Made by a program: the position numbers and the translations under genes. A DNA stretch of 51,146 nucleotides from an uncultured bacterium (GTDB lineage: Bacteria; Verrucomicrobiota; Kiritimatiellia; CAIVKH01): positions 1-51,146 of the forward strand of contig CAIVKH010000011.1 in NCBI GenBank assembly GCA_903906425.1, given 5' to 3'. This document shows positions 9,392 through 17,967 of the stretch, in pieces (position 1 is the first letter of the stretch; each line of letters begins with the position of its first letter). Under the pieces are notes generated by a model that was given only the letters and a program-made list of their open reading frames with translations, was not told the DNA's origin and ran no database searches.

Positions 9392-9717
9392 GCGAGGCTA
9401 CGGCAGCAGAAACGGCGGCGGCTCCGGCCCCGGCCGCGGAAACTCCGGCGACGGAAAAACGCGGTGTCAAGAAAACGCTGACAGGCGTCGTGACCAGCGA
9501 CAAGTCGGACAAGACGATTGTCGTGAAGGTGACACGCCGCGTGCGCCATCCGGTTTATGGCAAGGAAATGAAGGTCAGCAAAAAGCATCACGCGCACGAT
9601 GAGAAGAACGAAGCGAAGATCGGCGACACGGTCCGCATCGTCGAAAGCCGGCCGCTGAGCAAACTGAAGCGCTGGCGGCTGATTGAAATCGTCGCGAAAG
9701 CCAAATCGGCTGCGTAA
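9388..9717 (+). CDS. rpsQ: 30S ribosomal protein S17 with Ala/Pro-rich N-terminal extension
   Basis: S17 is an OB-fold protein that binds 16S rRNA early in assembly. The core from about residue 27 is normal ([45 protein letters not shown]). It is preceded by about 25 residues of Ala, Thr, Pro and Glu, making 109 residues in place of the usual 80-90. The start is fixed by the ATGA overlap with rpmC. A similar extension is seen in rpsK of this window. Confidence 0.94.
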   Translation: MSEATAAETAAAPAPAAETPATEKRGVKKTLTGVVTSDKSDKTIVVKVTRRVRHPVYGKEMKVSKKHHAHDEKNEAKIGDTVRIVESRPLSKLKRWRLIEIVAKAKSAA

Positions 9718-9729
9718 GGATTTTCGAAC

Positions 9730-10095
9730 ATGATTCAACTCAAATCAATGCTGGATGCGGCGGACAATACCGGCGCGCGAAAAATCCAGTGTATTATGGT
9801 TCTCGGCCAGCCGCGCAACTGCGCGCACATCGGCGATCACATCAAGGTGGCGATCAAGGATGCGATCCCGACGGGGCTGGTGAAAAAAGGCGAAGTGCAC
9901 AACGCGATCATCGTGCGGACCAAACAGCGCATCCGCCGGCCCGATGGTTCGCTGCTGCGGTTCGACCACAACGCGGCGGTCATCGTGGACGCGGAAATGA
10001 ATCCGAAGGGCACGCGCATCTTCGGGCCGGTCGCGCGCGAATTGCGCGACAAGAATTTCATGAAGATCATCTCGCTGGCACCGGAGGTGGTTTGA
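9730..10095 (+). CDS. rplN: 50S ribosomal protein L14
   Basis: L14 lies at the subunit interface and forms bridges with 16S rRNA. It has 121 residues, one fewer than usual, with [35 protein letters not shown] and [20 protein letters not shown]. Its stop overlaps the rplX start by one base (TGATG). Confidence 0.97.
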   Translation: MIQLKSMLDAADNTGARKIQCIMVLGQPRNCAHIGDHIKVAIKDAIPTGLVKKGEVHNAIIVRTKQRIRRPDGSLLRFDHNAAVIVDAEMNPKGTRIFGPVARELRDKNFMKIISLAPEVV

Positions 10096-10367
10096 TGAGC
10101 AAGGTTCATGTGAAAAAAGGCGACACGGTCGCCATCATTTCCGGCGACGAAGCCGGCAAGCAGGGCAAGGTCCTCTTCGTGCTTTCGAAATCGGGACGCG
10201 CGGTCATCGAGGGGCTGAATCTGGTGAAGCGCCACACGAAGAAATCGCAGAAGGACCAGAAGGGCGGCATTGTCGAGAAGGAAGCGCCGCTGCCGCTGTC
10301 GAAGCTGCGCGTTGTCACCGAGGCCGAGAAGAAGACGGCGAAGAAAAAATCCGCGAAGGCGGAATGA
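10095..10367 (+). CDS. rplX: 50S ribosomal protein L24
   Basis: L24 initiates 50S assembly. From ATG 10095, preceded by GGAGGTGG and overlapping the rplN stop, it is 90 residues: [29 protein letters not shown] (KOW motif) and IEGLNLVKRHTKKSQ. The tail is lysine-rich. The length is at the short end for the family (100-105). Confidence 0.94.
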   Translation: MSKVHVKKGDTVAIISGDEAGKQGKVLFVLSKSGRAVIEGLNLVKRHTKKSQKDQKGGIVEKEAPLPLSKLRVVTEAEKKTAKKKSAKAE

Positions 10368-10384
10368 TCTGACAGGTATTAATT

Positions 10385-10921
10385 ATGTCGAGACTACGAA
10401 TACTTTACCGCGACAAGGTGATCGCCCAGCTGCGCGATGCACGAAAATATGCGAATGTGATGGAAGTTCCGCGCCTCGAGAAGATCGTGGTGAACATGGG
10501 CTTCAACTCGCAAACCGACAAGGATACGATCAAGGCGCTCGGCGAGGACATGACGACGCTGACGGGCCAGAAGCCCGTGATGACGAAGTCCAAGAAGGCC
10601 ATTTCGAATTTCCACCTGCGCGAGAACATGGTGATCGGCTGCAAGGTCACGCTGCGCGGCGCGCGGATGTTTGAGTTCATGGACCGGTTGATCAACGCGG
10701 CGCTGCCGCGCATCCGCGACTTTCGCGGCGTCTCAAAGAAGGCGTTCGACGGGCGCGGAAATTACACGCTCGGTTTGAAGGAGCAGCAGATTTTCCCGGA
10801 GATCAACCAAGACAAGATCAAGAAAGTCCAGGGAATGGACATTACTTTTGTTACGACGGCGAAAACCAATGACGAGGCCCGCGATTTGCTGCGCGCGCTC
10901 GGCATGCCGTTCGAGAATTAA
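10385..10921 (+). CDS. rplE: 50S ribosomal protein L5
   Basis: L5 binds 5S rRNA and bridges to S13 in the central protuberance. Its 178 residues include [32 protein letters not shown] and [11 protein letters not shown], then the C-terminal [19 protein letters not shown]. It lies between rplX and rpsN, the normal spc order. Confidence 0.97.
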   Translation: MSRLRILYRDKVIAQLRDARKYANVMEVPRLEKIVVNMGFNSQTDKDTIKALGEDMTTLTGQKPVMTKSKKAISNFHLRENMVIGCKVTLRGARMFEFMDRLINAALPRIRDFRGVSKKAFDGRGNYTLGLKEQQIFPEINQDKIKKVQGMDITFVTTAKTNDEARDLLRALGMPFEN

Positions 10922-10941
10922 AGGCATCGGAGGAATTCAAG

Positions 10942-11127
10942 TTGGCCAAGTTGTCATGGATTGCAAAAGCGAAGCGAAAACCGAAGTTTTCGTCGCGCAC
11001 GGTTCGTCGCTGCCGCCAGTGTGGGCGTCGTCGCGCCTATATGCGGAAGTTTCAGTTGTGCCGTATCTGTTTCCGCGAGCTTGCCTCCGAAGGCAAGATC
11101 CCCGGTGTGATCAAGGCGAGCTGGTAA
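10942..11127 (+). CDS. rpsN: 30S ribosomal protein S14, zinc-binding type
   Basis: This is the short C+ form of S14 in the 30S head, 61 residues, with two CxxC pairs (CRQCG and CRICF) that bind zinc, and the terminal IPGVIKASW. It starts at TTG 10942; CGGAGGAATT just upstream supports this. It lies between rplE and rpsH as in other genomes with the zinc form. Confidence 0.95.
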   Translation: MAKLSWIAKAKRKPKFSSRTVRRCRQCGRRRAYMRKFQLCRICFRELASEGKIPGVIKASW

Positions 11128-11134
11128 GGAAGAT

Positions 11135-11536
11135 ATGAGCGCAATTACAGATCCAATCGCCGATATGCTCACACGCGTCCGCAATGCGGGCCGCGCGAGC
11201 CTTCCCGAAGTTTCCATCCCTCACTCGAAGATGAAAATCGCCATCGCTAAAATTCTGAAGGACGAGGGCTACGTCGCCGGCGTCACGACGGAAGGCGAGG
11301 GCCCGAAAAAAGCCATCAAGATCATCATGCGGTTCGACCGCGACGATGTTCCGGTGATCCGCGGTTTGCGCCGCGTGAGCAAGCCGGGGCTGCGCCGCTA
11401 TGTCGAGTCCACGAAGATCCCGCGCGTTCTCAACGGAATGGGCACCGCAATTCTCAGCACATCAAAAGGCATCTTGAGCGACAAAGACGCGCGCCGTCAG
11501 AAACTCGGCGGCGAACTGCTCGCATTCGTTTGGTAA
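11135..11536 (+). CDS. rpsH: 30S ribosomal protein S8
   Basis: S8 binds the central domain of 16S rRNA and in E. coli also represses the spc operon mRNA. It has 133 residues: DPIADMLTRVRNAG, GLRRVSKPGLRRYV and LSTSKGILSDKDARRQKLGG. AAGGAAG precedes the ATG. The usual S8-L6-L18 order follows. Confidence 0.96.
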   Translation: MSAITDPIADMLTRVRNAGRASLPEVSIPHSKMKIAIAKILKDEGYVAGVTTEGEGPKKAIKIIMRFDRDDVPVIRGLRRVSKPGLRRYVESTKIPRVLNGMGTAILSTSKGILSDKDARRQKLGGELLAFVW

Positions 11537-11547
11537 GGTGAATTCAA

Positions 11548-12081
11548 ATGTCCCGTATCGGAAAAAGAATCATTGAAGTGCCCAAGGACATCACGGTCTC
11601 CGTCGCAGACGGCGTCGTGACGATCAAGGGCAAGGCCGGTGAACTGACGCACAAGCTTGCGCCGGAAGTCACGGTCGAACTATCGCCTGGAAAAATCGAG
11701 GTGAAGGCCGGCGACGATCCGCGCTCAAGCTCGATGCACGGCACGACGCGCAGCATCATCGCGAATCACATCGCGGGCCTGCAGAAGCCGTATACCAAGG
11801 ATCTCGAAATCCAGGGCGTCGGGTTCAAGGCACAGCAGCAGGGCCCGAAGCTCGTGCTCTCGCTCGGTTACTCGCATCCCATTGAATACAACGTTCCCGC
11901 AGGCATCACGGCGAAGGTGACAGACAGCACGGCGATCACGATCTCCGGTGCCGACAAGCATCTCGTCGGCGAAGTCAGCGCGCGAATCCGTTCCTATTTT
12001 CCGGCCGAGCCCTACAAGGGCAAAGGCGTCCGCTACAAGGGCGAGTACGTGCGCCGCAAAGCGGGCAAGGCGGTGGCATAA
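11548..12081 (+). CDS. rplF: 50S ribosomal protein L6
   Basis: L6 has two similar alpha/beta domains and lies near the factor-binding site used by EF-G. The 177-residue protein begins [15 protein letters not shown] and contains [23 protein letters not shown] and the C-terminal [20 protein letters not shown] stretch ([20 protein letters not shown]). AAGGTG lies upstream. Its stop overlaps the rplR start by one base. Confidence 0.97.
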   Translation: MSRIGKRIIEVPKDITVSVADGVVTIKGKAGELTHKLAPEVTVELSPGKIEVKAGDDPRSSSMHGTTRSIIANHIAGLQKPYTKDLEIQGVGFKAQQQGPKLVLSLGYSHPIEYNVPAGITAKVTDSTAITISGADKHLVGEVSARIRSYFPAEPYKGKGVRYKGEYVRRKAGKAVA

Positions 12082-12437
12082 TGAAAGTCAAAACGCACAG
12101 AGAGTTTCGAATCCGCCGGCATTTGCGCCTGCGCAAAAAGGTCGTCGGCTCGGCCGAACGTCCGCGCATGAACGTCTATGTTTCCGGCCTCCACATGTAT
12201 GTCCAGTTCATCGATGACGCGAAGAGCGTGACGCTCGCCGCGGCCTCGACGATGCAGGGCGAACTCAAGGGCGCCAAGGCCAACGTCGAGACGGCGAAGA
12301 AGCTCGGCGCGGCTGCGGCCGAAGTGGCGAAGGCCAAGGGAATCACCAAGGTCGTTTTCGACCGCGGCGGTTTCGCGTTCGCGGGCCGGATCAAGGTGCT
12401 GGCCGACGCGGCCCGCGCCGGTGGGTTGCAATTTTAG
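12081..12437 (+). CDS. rplR: 50S ribosomal protein L18
   Basis: L18 brings 5S rRNA to the large subunit with L5. It has 118 residues: [20 protein letters not shown] at the start and [19 protein letters not shown] near the end. It starts within the rplF stop (TAATGA). A palindrome pair separates it from rpsE. Confidence 0.96.
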   Translation: MKVKTHREFRIRRHLRLRKKVVGSAERPRMNVYVSGLHMYVQFIDDAKSVTLAAASTMQGELKGAKANVETAKKLGAAAAEVAKAKGITKVVFDRGGFAFAGRIKVLADAARAGGLQF

Positions 12438-12467
12438 AACTGAACTTGAAGCGCGCCGCTTCTAACT

Positions 12468-12514
12468 TTCCAATGATTGGAAAGCACCGTGGCGCAACTT
12501 TCCAATGATTGGAA
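12468..12514. repeat. family A palindrome pair (locus 4), before rpsE
   Basis: Two perfect TTCCAATGATTGGAA copies (12468-12482 and 12500-12514), 32 bp apart, filling most of the 93-nt rplR-rpsE gap. The second ends 16 nt before the rpsE start and so lies close to its ribosome-binding region. Confidence 0.96.
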
Positions 12515-12530
12515 AAAAGGGTTAAGAAAA

Positions 12531-13043
12531 ATGGCCGCAAGAGACATGGACCGAAACGAGCGAAATCGCCAGAGCGAGTTCGAGGAACGCGTCATTCACG
12601 TCAACCGCTGCGCAAAGGTCGTGAAGGGCGGACGCCGCTTCAGCTTCAGCGCGCTGATTGTCGTGGGCGACCGCAAGGGCCGCGTCGGCTACGCGCTGGG
12701 CAAGGCGAACGAAGTCGCCGACGCCATCCGCAAGGGCACCGAAATGGCCAAGCGCAGCATGATGGTTGTCACAATGAAGGACAAGACCATCCCGCACGAA
12801 ATTCTGATCCGTCACGCTGGCGCGGAAGTTTTCATGCGTCCCGCGTCGCCCGGCACCGGCGTCATCGCCGGCGGTGGCATGCGCGCCGTGCTCGAACTTT
12901 CCGGCATTCGCGATGTGCTCGCGAAATCGCTCGGAAGCAACAATTCTTTGAACGTCATCCGAGCCACGATGAAGGCGCTGCAAGCCCTCCGCTCGAAGGA
13001 CGAGATCGAAGCCGCGCGTCAGATCGCGTCCGTCACAACCTAA
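12531..13043 (+). CDS. rpsE: 30S ribosomal protein S5
   Basis: S5 affects decoding accuracy and the mRNA entry helicase. From ATG 12531 it is 170 residues, starting [14 protein letters not shown], with [35 protein letters not shown] and [19 protein letters not shown]. An in-frame extension upstream reads through the palindromes (it would encode SNDWKKG) and is rejected. The next gene is rplO; the rpmD (L30) gene normally found between them is absent. Confidence 0.96.
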   Translation: MAARDMDRNERNRQSEFEERVIHVNRCAKVVKGGRRFSFSALIVVGDRKGRVGYALGKANEVADAIRKGTEMAKRSMMVVTMKDKTIPHEILIRHAGAEVFMRPASPGTGVIAGGGMRAVLELSGIRDVLAKSLGSNNSLNVIRATMKALQALRSKDEIEAARQIASVTT

Positions 13044-13058
13044 ACCTGGAAAATTGTC

Positions 13059-13505
13059 ATGAGTCTCCACAATCTAACAAATACGCCCGGTGCCGTTCGT
13101 CGTAAAAAGCGCGTCGGCTGTGGCGAATCATCCGGCAGCGGCAAGACCTGCGGCCGCGGCACGAAGGGCCAGATGTCCCGTTCGGGCCACAAGCGCAAGC
13201 CGAACTTCGAAGGCGGCCAGATGAAACTCATCCGCCGCATGCCGAAGGTCGGCTTCAGCAACGAAGCCCGCTCCCGCGATTTCGTTCCGGTCAACCTGAG
13301 CCAGCTCGCAAAGTTTGCCGAGGGCGCGGAAGTTTCCCCCGAAACGCTCGCCCAGGCCGGCGTCCTCCGCGAGCCGCAAAAAGAAGTCAAAATTCTCGGC
13401 GACGGCGAAATGGCCCACAAGCTGACGGTGAAGGCCCACGCCTTCAGCGCCTCAGCGAAATCCAAAATCGAAGCCGCCGGCGGCACCTGCACGGTCATCG
13501 GCTAA
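13059..13505 (+). CDS. rplO: 50S ribosomal protein L15
   Basis: L15 is an internal 50S protein rich in glycine at its N-terminus. Its 148 residues start MSLHNLTNTPGAVRRKKRVG, with GRGTKGQMSRSGHKRKPNFE and GGQMKLIRRMPKVGF, then the C-terminal FSASAKSKIEAAGG. It follows rpsE by 15 nt and precedes secY by 9 nt. Confidence 0.96.
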   Translation: MSLHNLTNTPGAVRRKKRVGCGESSGSGKTCGRGTKGQMSRSGHKRKPNFEGGQMKLIRRMPKVGFSNEARSRDFVPVNLSQLAKFAEGAEVSPETLAQAGVLREPQKEVKILGDGEMAHKLTVKAHAFSASAKSKIEAAGGTCTVIG

Positions 13506-13514
13506 GGCTGCGCC

Positions 13515-14879
13515 ATGCTCTCCGCCTTTGCAAATAGCGTACGGATTCCCGAACTGCGTCAGCGGATTTTCTTCACCGCCGCCATGTTGTTCCTCTGCCG
13601 TTTGCTCGCTGTCGTCCCGATTCCGGGCGTCAACGCGCAGGCCCTGCAGATGGCCGTCGAACAGATGCGCCATCTTTCCGGCGGTAGCATGGGTTTGCTC
13701 TTCGACATGTTCAGCGGCGGCGCGGTGCGCAATTTCGCCGTCGGCGCGCTCGGCGTGCTGCCCTACATTTCCGCGTCAATCATCCTTCAACTGATGACCG
13801 CAGTGGTTCCCACGCTTGAGCGCTTGGCGCGCGAAGGCGACTCGGGCCGGCAGAAGATCATCCAGTACACGCGCTATCTCACCGTGCTGCTCTGTCTCAT
13901 TCAGGGCTTCGCTATGGCGAAGGCCGCCGAGCATCCCGAGGCGTTCGGAATCAATTTCCCGCTCGTCCAGAATCCGAGTTTCGGATTTCTTGCGATTGCA
14001 GTTTTGTCAATGACCACGGGCACGATGTTGTTGATGTGGCTTGGCGAACAGATCACGGAACGCGGAATCGGCAACGGTATGTCGCTGATCATTTCCGCCG
14101 GCATCGTCAGTTCATTGCCTTCGGCCGTGCGCGCGCTGGTCGAAAAATTCCATCCGGTTGACGGCGTCGCGCAGTTCAACATTTTCCATCTCGTGTTCCT
14201 GCTTGGAATGCTCGCGCTTGTGATTTCAACCGTCACCGCGGTGACGCAGGCGCAGCGCAAGATTCCAGTGCAGTACGCCAAGCGTGTCATCGGCCGCAAA
14301 CAGTATGGCGGGCAGAGCACCTACATGCCGCTACGTGTGAATTATTCCGGCGTCATGCCGATCATTTTCTCGCAGGCGATACTGATGTTTCCGAACCGCA
14401 TTTTCATGACCATTGCGACATCGCTCAACCAGCCGACGGGTGTGTGGGCTTGGCTTGCGTCGATCACGCAATACGGCACCGGGTTCTATACGCTCCTCGA
14501 CGCGATCATGATTTTGTTTTTCTCGTATTTCTGGGTTGCCACGCAGTTCAATCCGATCCAGATCGCCGACGATTTGAAGAAATACGGTGGCTATGTTCCC
14601 GGCATCCGTCCTGGCAAACCAACCGCGGAATTTCTCGACCGCACGATGACACGCATCACGCTGGTCGGCGCAATATTTCTCGCGTTCATTGCCGTCATGC
14701 CGACGGTCGTCGCCACGAAGCTCGGCATCCCGTGGATCGTCGCGCAATTTTTCGGAGGCACCAGCCTGCTGATCACCGTCGGCGTCATGCTGGACACTAT
14801 GCGCCAGGTCGAGTCACATCTCGTCATGCGCTATTACGACGGATTCCTGACTAAGGGCCGCCTCCGCGGCCGCCGGTAA
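13515..14879 (+). CDS. secY: protein translocase subunit SecY
   Basis: SecY is the channel of the general secretion system, with ten membrane helices expected. The 454-residue protein starts MLSAFANSVRIPELRQRIFF and shows YISASIILQLMTAVVPTLE (plug and helix 2 region), GERGIGNGMSLI-like ERGIGNGMSLIISAGIV and VQYAKRVIGRKQYGGQSTYM. The C-terminal RPGKPTAEFLDRTMTRITL segment is also conserved. Its position after rplO is standard. It works with the SecDF and YajC encoded later in this window. Confidence 0.97.
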   Translation: MLSAFANSVRIPELRQRIFFTAAMLFLCRLLAVVPIPGVNAQALQMAVEQMRHLSGGSMGLLFDMFSGGAVRNFAVGALGVLPYISASIILQLMTAVVPTLERLAREGDSGRQKIIQYTRYLTVLLCLIQGFAMAKAAEHPEAFGINFPLVQNPSFGFLAIAVLSMTTGTMLLMWLGEQITERGIGNGMSLIISAGIVSSLPSAVRALVEKFHPVDGVAQFNIFHLVFLLGMLALVISTVTAVTQAQRKIPVQYAKRVIGRKQYGGQSTYMPLRVNYSGVMPIIFSQAILMFPNRIFMTIATSLNQPTGVWAWLASITQYGTGFYTLLDAIMILFFSYFWVATQFNPIQIADDLKKYGGYVPGIRPGKPTAEFLDRTMTRITLVGAIFLAFIAVMPTVVATKLGIPWIVAQFFGGTSLLITVGVMLDTMRQVESHLVMRYYDGFLTKGRLRGRR

Positions 14880-14886
14880 AGAAGCC

Positions 14887-15537
14887 ATGAAAATTGTAAT
14901 TCTCCTCGGCGCCCCGGGCGCTGGCAAAGGAACTGTTGCGGGATTCGTCTGCGAGCAGCGTGGCTTCGCCCAGCTCTCCACAGGCGACATGTTGCGCACC
15001 GCGGTTCGCAGCGGCAACACGGTTGGCCAGCTCGCGAAAGGTTACATGGACCGCGGCGAGCTCGTGCCCGACGAAGTCATCATTCGCATCGTGCGTGAAT
15101 ATCTGGAAAGCCACGGCAATGACGCGAAATATCTGCTCGACGGATTCCCCCGCACGGTGGCGCAAGCCGATGCGCTGGACCGCGTGCTCGCCGAAATGCA
15201 CGAGAAGATTTTTGCCGTGGTCCAGATGGACGTTCCAGAATGGTTGATCATCAAGCGCATAACTGGGCGTCGCGTCTGCAAGCAGTGCGGCGACGTGTAC
15301 AATCTTCCGGAATGGGCACCCAAGGTTGAAGGCGTGTGCGACAAGTGCGGTGGTCCCGTGATCCAGCGTAACGACGACAAGCCGGAGACCGTGACCAATC
15401 GTCTGGCGGTTTACGAAAAGCAGACCGCACCCCTGGTTGAATTTTATAAGAAGACGGGAAAGTTGGTTCGCATTGACGCATCGGACCGGCATGAAACCGA
15501 TCTGAATGTAGTGAGGATCGTTGATGGGGCGGCCTGA
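14887..15537 (+). CDS. adk: adenylate kinase, zinc-LID type
   Basis: Adenylate kinase interconverts ATP, AMP and ADP in the cytoplasm. The 216-residue protein has the P-loop GAPGAGKG at 8-15, the AMP-binding STGDMLR and DGFPRT segments, and a long LID. Four cysteines (C131, C134, C151, C154) form the structural zinc site seen in many non-enteric enzymes. It starts 7 nt after secY and overlaps map by one base, the classical secY-adk-map order. Confidence 0.97.
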   Translation: MKIVILLGAPGAGKGTVAGFVCEQRGFAQLSTGDMLRTAVRSGNTVGQLAKGYMDRGELVPDEVIIRIVREYLESHGNDAKYLLDGFPRTVAQADALDRVLAEMHEKIFAVVQMDVPEWLIIKRITGRRVCKQCGDVYNLPEWAPKVEGVCDKCGGPVIQRNDDKPETVTNRLAVYEKQTAPLVEFYKKTGKLVRIDASDRHETDLNVVRIVDGAA

Positions 15538-16295
15538 TGGCCATCATCATCAAGACACCCGATGAACTGGTCAAAATGCGTGCGAGCGCGCAGCTCGCCG
15601 CCCGGATTCGCGACACGCTTGCGGCGAAAATTGCACCCGGCGTCACGACCGGCGAACTCGGCGATCTCGCCTTTGAAATGATGAAGGCCGCAGGCGCGAA
15701 GAGCGCGTTTCTCGGCTATCGCGGATTTCCCGGCCAGATTTGCACGTCGATCAATGCCGAAGTCGTTCATGGAATTCCAAATCATGCGCGAAAAATTCAG
15801 CGCGGCGACATCGTGAGCATCGACATCGGCGTTGTACTCAACGGATTTGTCGGTGACACCGCGACGACGGTGATGGTCGGCGTGACGGATCCCGAAACAA
15901 TCCGCCTCGTGCGCGTGTCGGAAGAAGCGCTTGCCGCCGGCATCAAGGCCGCCCGCGCCGGCAACCGGCTTGGAGATGTTTCGAACGCGATAGAGACGGT
16001 CGTGAAAAAAGCGGGCTTCACGGTGGTGAAGGATTTTGTCGGGCACGGCGTCGGCCGTTCGCTGCACGAGGAGCCGCAGATCCCGAATTACGGCGCGGCC
16101 GGCCGCGGCCCGAAATTGAAACCGGGCATGACGCTGGCGATTGAGCCGATGGTGAACATGGTCAGTTCGGACGTGGATGTTTTGGAAGACGGCTGGACGG
16201 TGCTGACGCGCGACCGCCGCCCGTCCGCGCACGTCGAGCACACCGTCGCGGTGTGCGACGGCGATGCGGAGATTTTGACGTTGACGCAGAAGTGA
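15537..16295 (+). CDS. map: methionine aminopeptidase, type I
   Basis: This enzyme removes the initiator methionine from new proteins. The 252-residue protein has the five metal ligands D96 (SIDIG), D107 (GDTAT), H170 (GHGVG), E203 (IEPM) and E234 (VEHT), plus the substrate-site H79 in VVHGIP. It starts within the adk stop (TGATG), so translation is probably coupled. A 280-nt gap with a palindrome pair and a G-rich stretch follows before infA. Confidence 0.97.
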   Translation: MAIIIKTPDELVKMRASAQLAARIRDTLAAKIAPGVTTGELGDLAFEMMKAAGAKSAFLGYRGFPGQICTSINAEVVHGIPNHARKIQRGDIVSIDIGVVLNGFVGDTATTVMVGVTDPETIRLVRVSEEALAAGIKAARAGNRLGDVSNAIETVVKKAGFTVVKDFVGHGVGRSLHEEPQIPNYGAAGRGPKLKPGMTLAIEPMVNMVSSDVDVLEDGWTVLTRDRRPSAHVEHTVAVCDGDAEILTLTQK

Positions 16296-16391
16296 GTTTG
16301 TGGAATTCGGAGTATTTTGTCTTAATTATCGGCCTGCGATTTGAGTTTTGAAATGCGGAATTTTTTATTTCGGACAACAGTGTCCGAAAAC

Positions 16392-16438
16392 TTCCAATGA
16401 TTGGAAGTTGCGGTCGGGGAATCTTCCAATGGTTGGAA
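16392..16438. repeat. family A palindrome pair (locus 5), between map and infA
   Basis: TTCCAATGATTGGAA (16392-16406) and TTCCAATGGTTGGAA (16424-16438, one central base changed), 32 bp apart. The second copy is 139 nt from the infA start, farther than at most loci; a G-rich tract lies between. Confidence 0.95.
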
Positions 16439-16517
16439 ATTCGATTTCCGCGCGGGGACTGGCGGGCGGTGGGACTGCGAAACTGGGCGGGCACCGGGAA
16501 CAAGATTTTAGGACGGC

Positions 16518-16538
16518 GGGGGCGGCGGGCGGGCGGGG
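16518..16538 (+). promoter_or_regulatory. potential G-quadruplex upstream of infA
   Basis: Four G-runs, GGGGG (16518-16522), GGG (16527-16529), GGG (16531-16533) and GGGG (16535-16538), are separated by loops of 4, 1 and 1 bases on the coding strand. This meets the usual G3+ with 1-7 nt loops rule. It lies about 40 nt before the infA start, so an RNA quadruplex in the leader is possible. Overall local GC is high, so chance occurrence cannot be excluded. Confidence 0.45.
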
Positions 16539-16577
16539 CGGAGGCGATGCGGCGGCGGGTTGCCGTCGCTTCATAAA

Positions 16578-16796
16578 ATGGACGGCGAGAAAAAAGATTT
16601 GATTTTTCTGGACGCGAAACTGGTAAGTCAGGTAAACAGTCGCGTTTTTCGTGCCGAATTGTCGAATGGTCATGGTTTGACCGCGTTCTTTCGCGGCGAT
16701 TTGCCGCGGGAGCTGGCGGTGGGCGAGACGGTGAAAGTTTGCCTTTCGCCGTTCGATATGTCGGCGGGAAGAATTGTTTTCGAGGACGTGAAATGA
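16578..16796 (+). CDS. infA: translation initiation factor IF-1, divergent
   Basis: IF-1 blocks the A site during initiation. From ATG 16578 ([15 protein letters not shown]) it is 72 residues, the normal length, with the OB-fold pattern [15 protein letters not shown] and the C-terminal [19 protein letters not shown]. The loop that usually reads GKMRKNYIRIL is shorter and less basic here (GDLPRELA). An upstream ATG at 16560 would add six residues. It overlaps rpmJ by four bases and sits in the standard place before it, which strengthens the call. Confidence 0.88.
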   Translation: MDGEKKDLIFLDAKLVSQVNSRVFRAELSNGHGLTAFFRGDLPRELAVGETVKVCLSPFDMSAGRIVFEDVK

Positions 16797-16906
16797 AAGT
16801 CAGAGCATCAGTCAAACGAATATGCGAGCGTTGCAAGGTGATTCGGCGCAAGGGCGTCGTCCGCGTGATTTGCACGAATCCGCGCCACAAGCAGCGCCAG
16901 GGTTGA
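16793..16906 (+). CDS. rpmJ: 50S ribosomal protein L36
   Basis: A 37-residue protein, [20 protein letters not shown] and so on, with zinc ligands C11, C14, C27 and H32 in the typical CxxC-x12-C-x4-H arrangement. It starts at ATG 16793 inside the infA stop (ATGA) and ends 18 nt before rpsM. It is a small structural protein of the large subunit. Confidence 0.95.
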   Translation: MKVRASVKRICERCKVIRRKGVVRVICTNPRHKQRQG

Positions 16907-16924
16907 TAGGAGCAAGGAGCAATT

Positions 16925-17344
16925 ATGCCACGAGTTTTGGGCGTTGATCTGCCGGGAAAGAAGCGTGTCGAGTTCGCGCTGCGATATATTTATGGAATCG
17001 GTCCGGCGCTGGGCCGTCAAATCGTCGAAGCTGCGAAGATTGATCCGCTGAAGCATGCGGACCAGTTGACCGACGAGGAAATCAACAAGATCAATCATCT
17101 GCTTGAGAATTATCAGACGGAAGGCGATCTGCGCCGTGCGGTGCAACGCAACATTCATCGTTTGATCATGATCAATTGCTATCGCGGGCAGCGCCATCGG
17201 AAGGGTCTTCCGGTCCGCGGTCAGCGCACGAAGACAAACGCCCGTACGCGCAAAGGCCCCCGCAAGACGGTCGGCGCGGTTCGCGGCAAGGAAGCCCGTT
17301 CCGAGGCGAAGCAGGACGTGAACGCGGCGGCGAAGAAGGAATAA
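16925..17344 (+). CDS. rpsM: 30S ribosomal protein S13
   Basis: S13 bridges to L5 and contacts the P-site tRNA. The 139-residue protein has [53 protein letters not shown] and [13 protein letters not shown] Lys/Ala-rich tail makes it about 15-20 residues longer than usual. AAGGAG precedes the ATG. Confidence 0.96.
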   Translation: MPRVLGVDLPGKKRVEFALRYIYGIGPALGRQIVEAAKIDPLKHADQLTDEEINKINHLLENYQTEGDLRRAVQRNIHRLIMINCYRGQRHRKGLPVRGQRTKTNARTRKGPRKTVGAVRGKEARSEAKQDVNAAAKKE

Positions 17345-17366
17345 ATTTTTGGGATGACGAAAAAAC

Positions 17367-17942
17367 ATGGCTGACGAAAAAGCAAAAGAAGAGAAACCGA
17401 AAAAAGAGAAGCCGGCGAAAAAGGCCGAGGCAAAAGAAAAGAAGGCCGCCGCACCGGCAGCCGCCGAAGCTGCTCCTGCCGCCGCGCCGGCAGAGGCGAC
17501 TCCCGCACCAGCGGCAGGCGTTCCCGCCACGGCCGCGGCCGTGATGGCCGAAGGCGAATTGCCGCTCAAGAAGCAAAAGGTCAAGGGCGCGAAGCATGTT
17601 CCGTTCGGAATCGTCCACATTCTCGCGAGCTTCAATAATACGATCGTCTCGATCACGGACATGAAGGGCGCGGTCATTGCGTGGAGTTCGTCGGGACGAG
17701 GCGGATTCAAAGGCTCGCGCAAGAGCACCGCTTTTGCCGCGACGGTTGCCGCGCAGGAGGCCGCGCGTCAGGCCACGGGCCATGGTTTGCAGGAAGTTGA
17801 AGTTCGTGTTCAGGGACCGGGTGCCGGCCGCGAGTCAGCGATCCGCGCGATCATGGCGTCGGGCATCAACATCAATGCGATCAAAGACGTCACACCGATG
17901 CCGCATAACGGCTGCCGCGCGCGCAAACGGCGCCGCGTCTGA
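17367..17942 (+). CDS. rpsK: 30S ribosomal protein S11 with long Lys/Ala/Pro-rich N-terminal extension
   Basis: S11 lies on the 30S platform near the anti-Shine-Dalgarno. The conserved domain begins at about residue 75 ([20 protein letters not shown]), with [33 protein letters not shown] and the end [15 protein letters not shown]. It is preceded by about 70 low-complexity residues ([20 protein letters not shown] and an Ala/Pro stretch), so the protein has 191 residues against about 125-130 normally. An internal ATG (17544, [10 protein letters not shown]) would give a near-normal length, but the long frame uses similar codons and follows rpsM closely. Confidence 0.93.
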   Translation: MADEKAKEEKPKKEKPAKKAEAKEKKAAAPAAAEAAPAAAPAEATPAPAAGVPATAAAVMAEGELPLKKQKVKGAKHVPFGIVHILASFNNTIVSITDMKGAVIAWSSSGRGGFKGSRKSTAFAATVAAQEAARQATGHGLQEVEVRVQGPGAGRESAIRAIMASGININAIKDVTPMPHNGCRARKRRRV

Positions 17943-17967
17943 GAATTTTTTTTGGGAGATTTTTTCG

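Noticed and set aside
12468..12530. In-frame upstream extensions through the palindromes (for example SNDWKKG before rpsE, and similar before yajC, the transporter gene and the kinase gene)
   Set aside because: The extra residues are just the translated repeat; conserved protein starts and ribosome-binding sites lie downstream.
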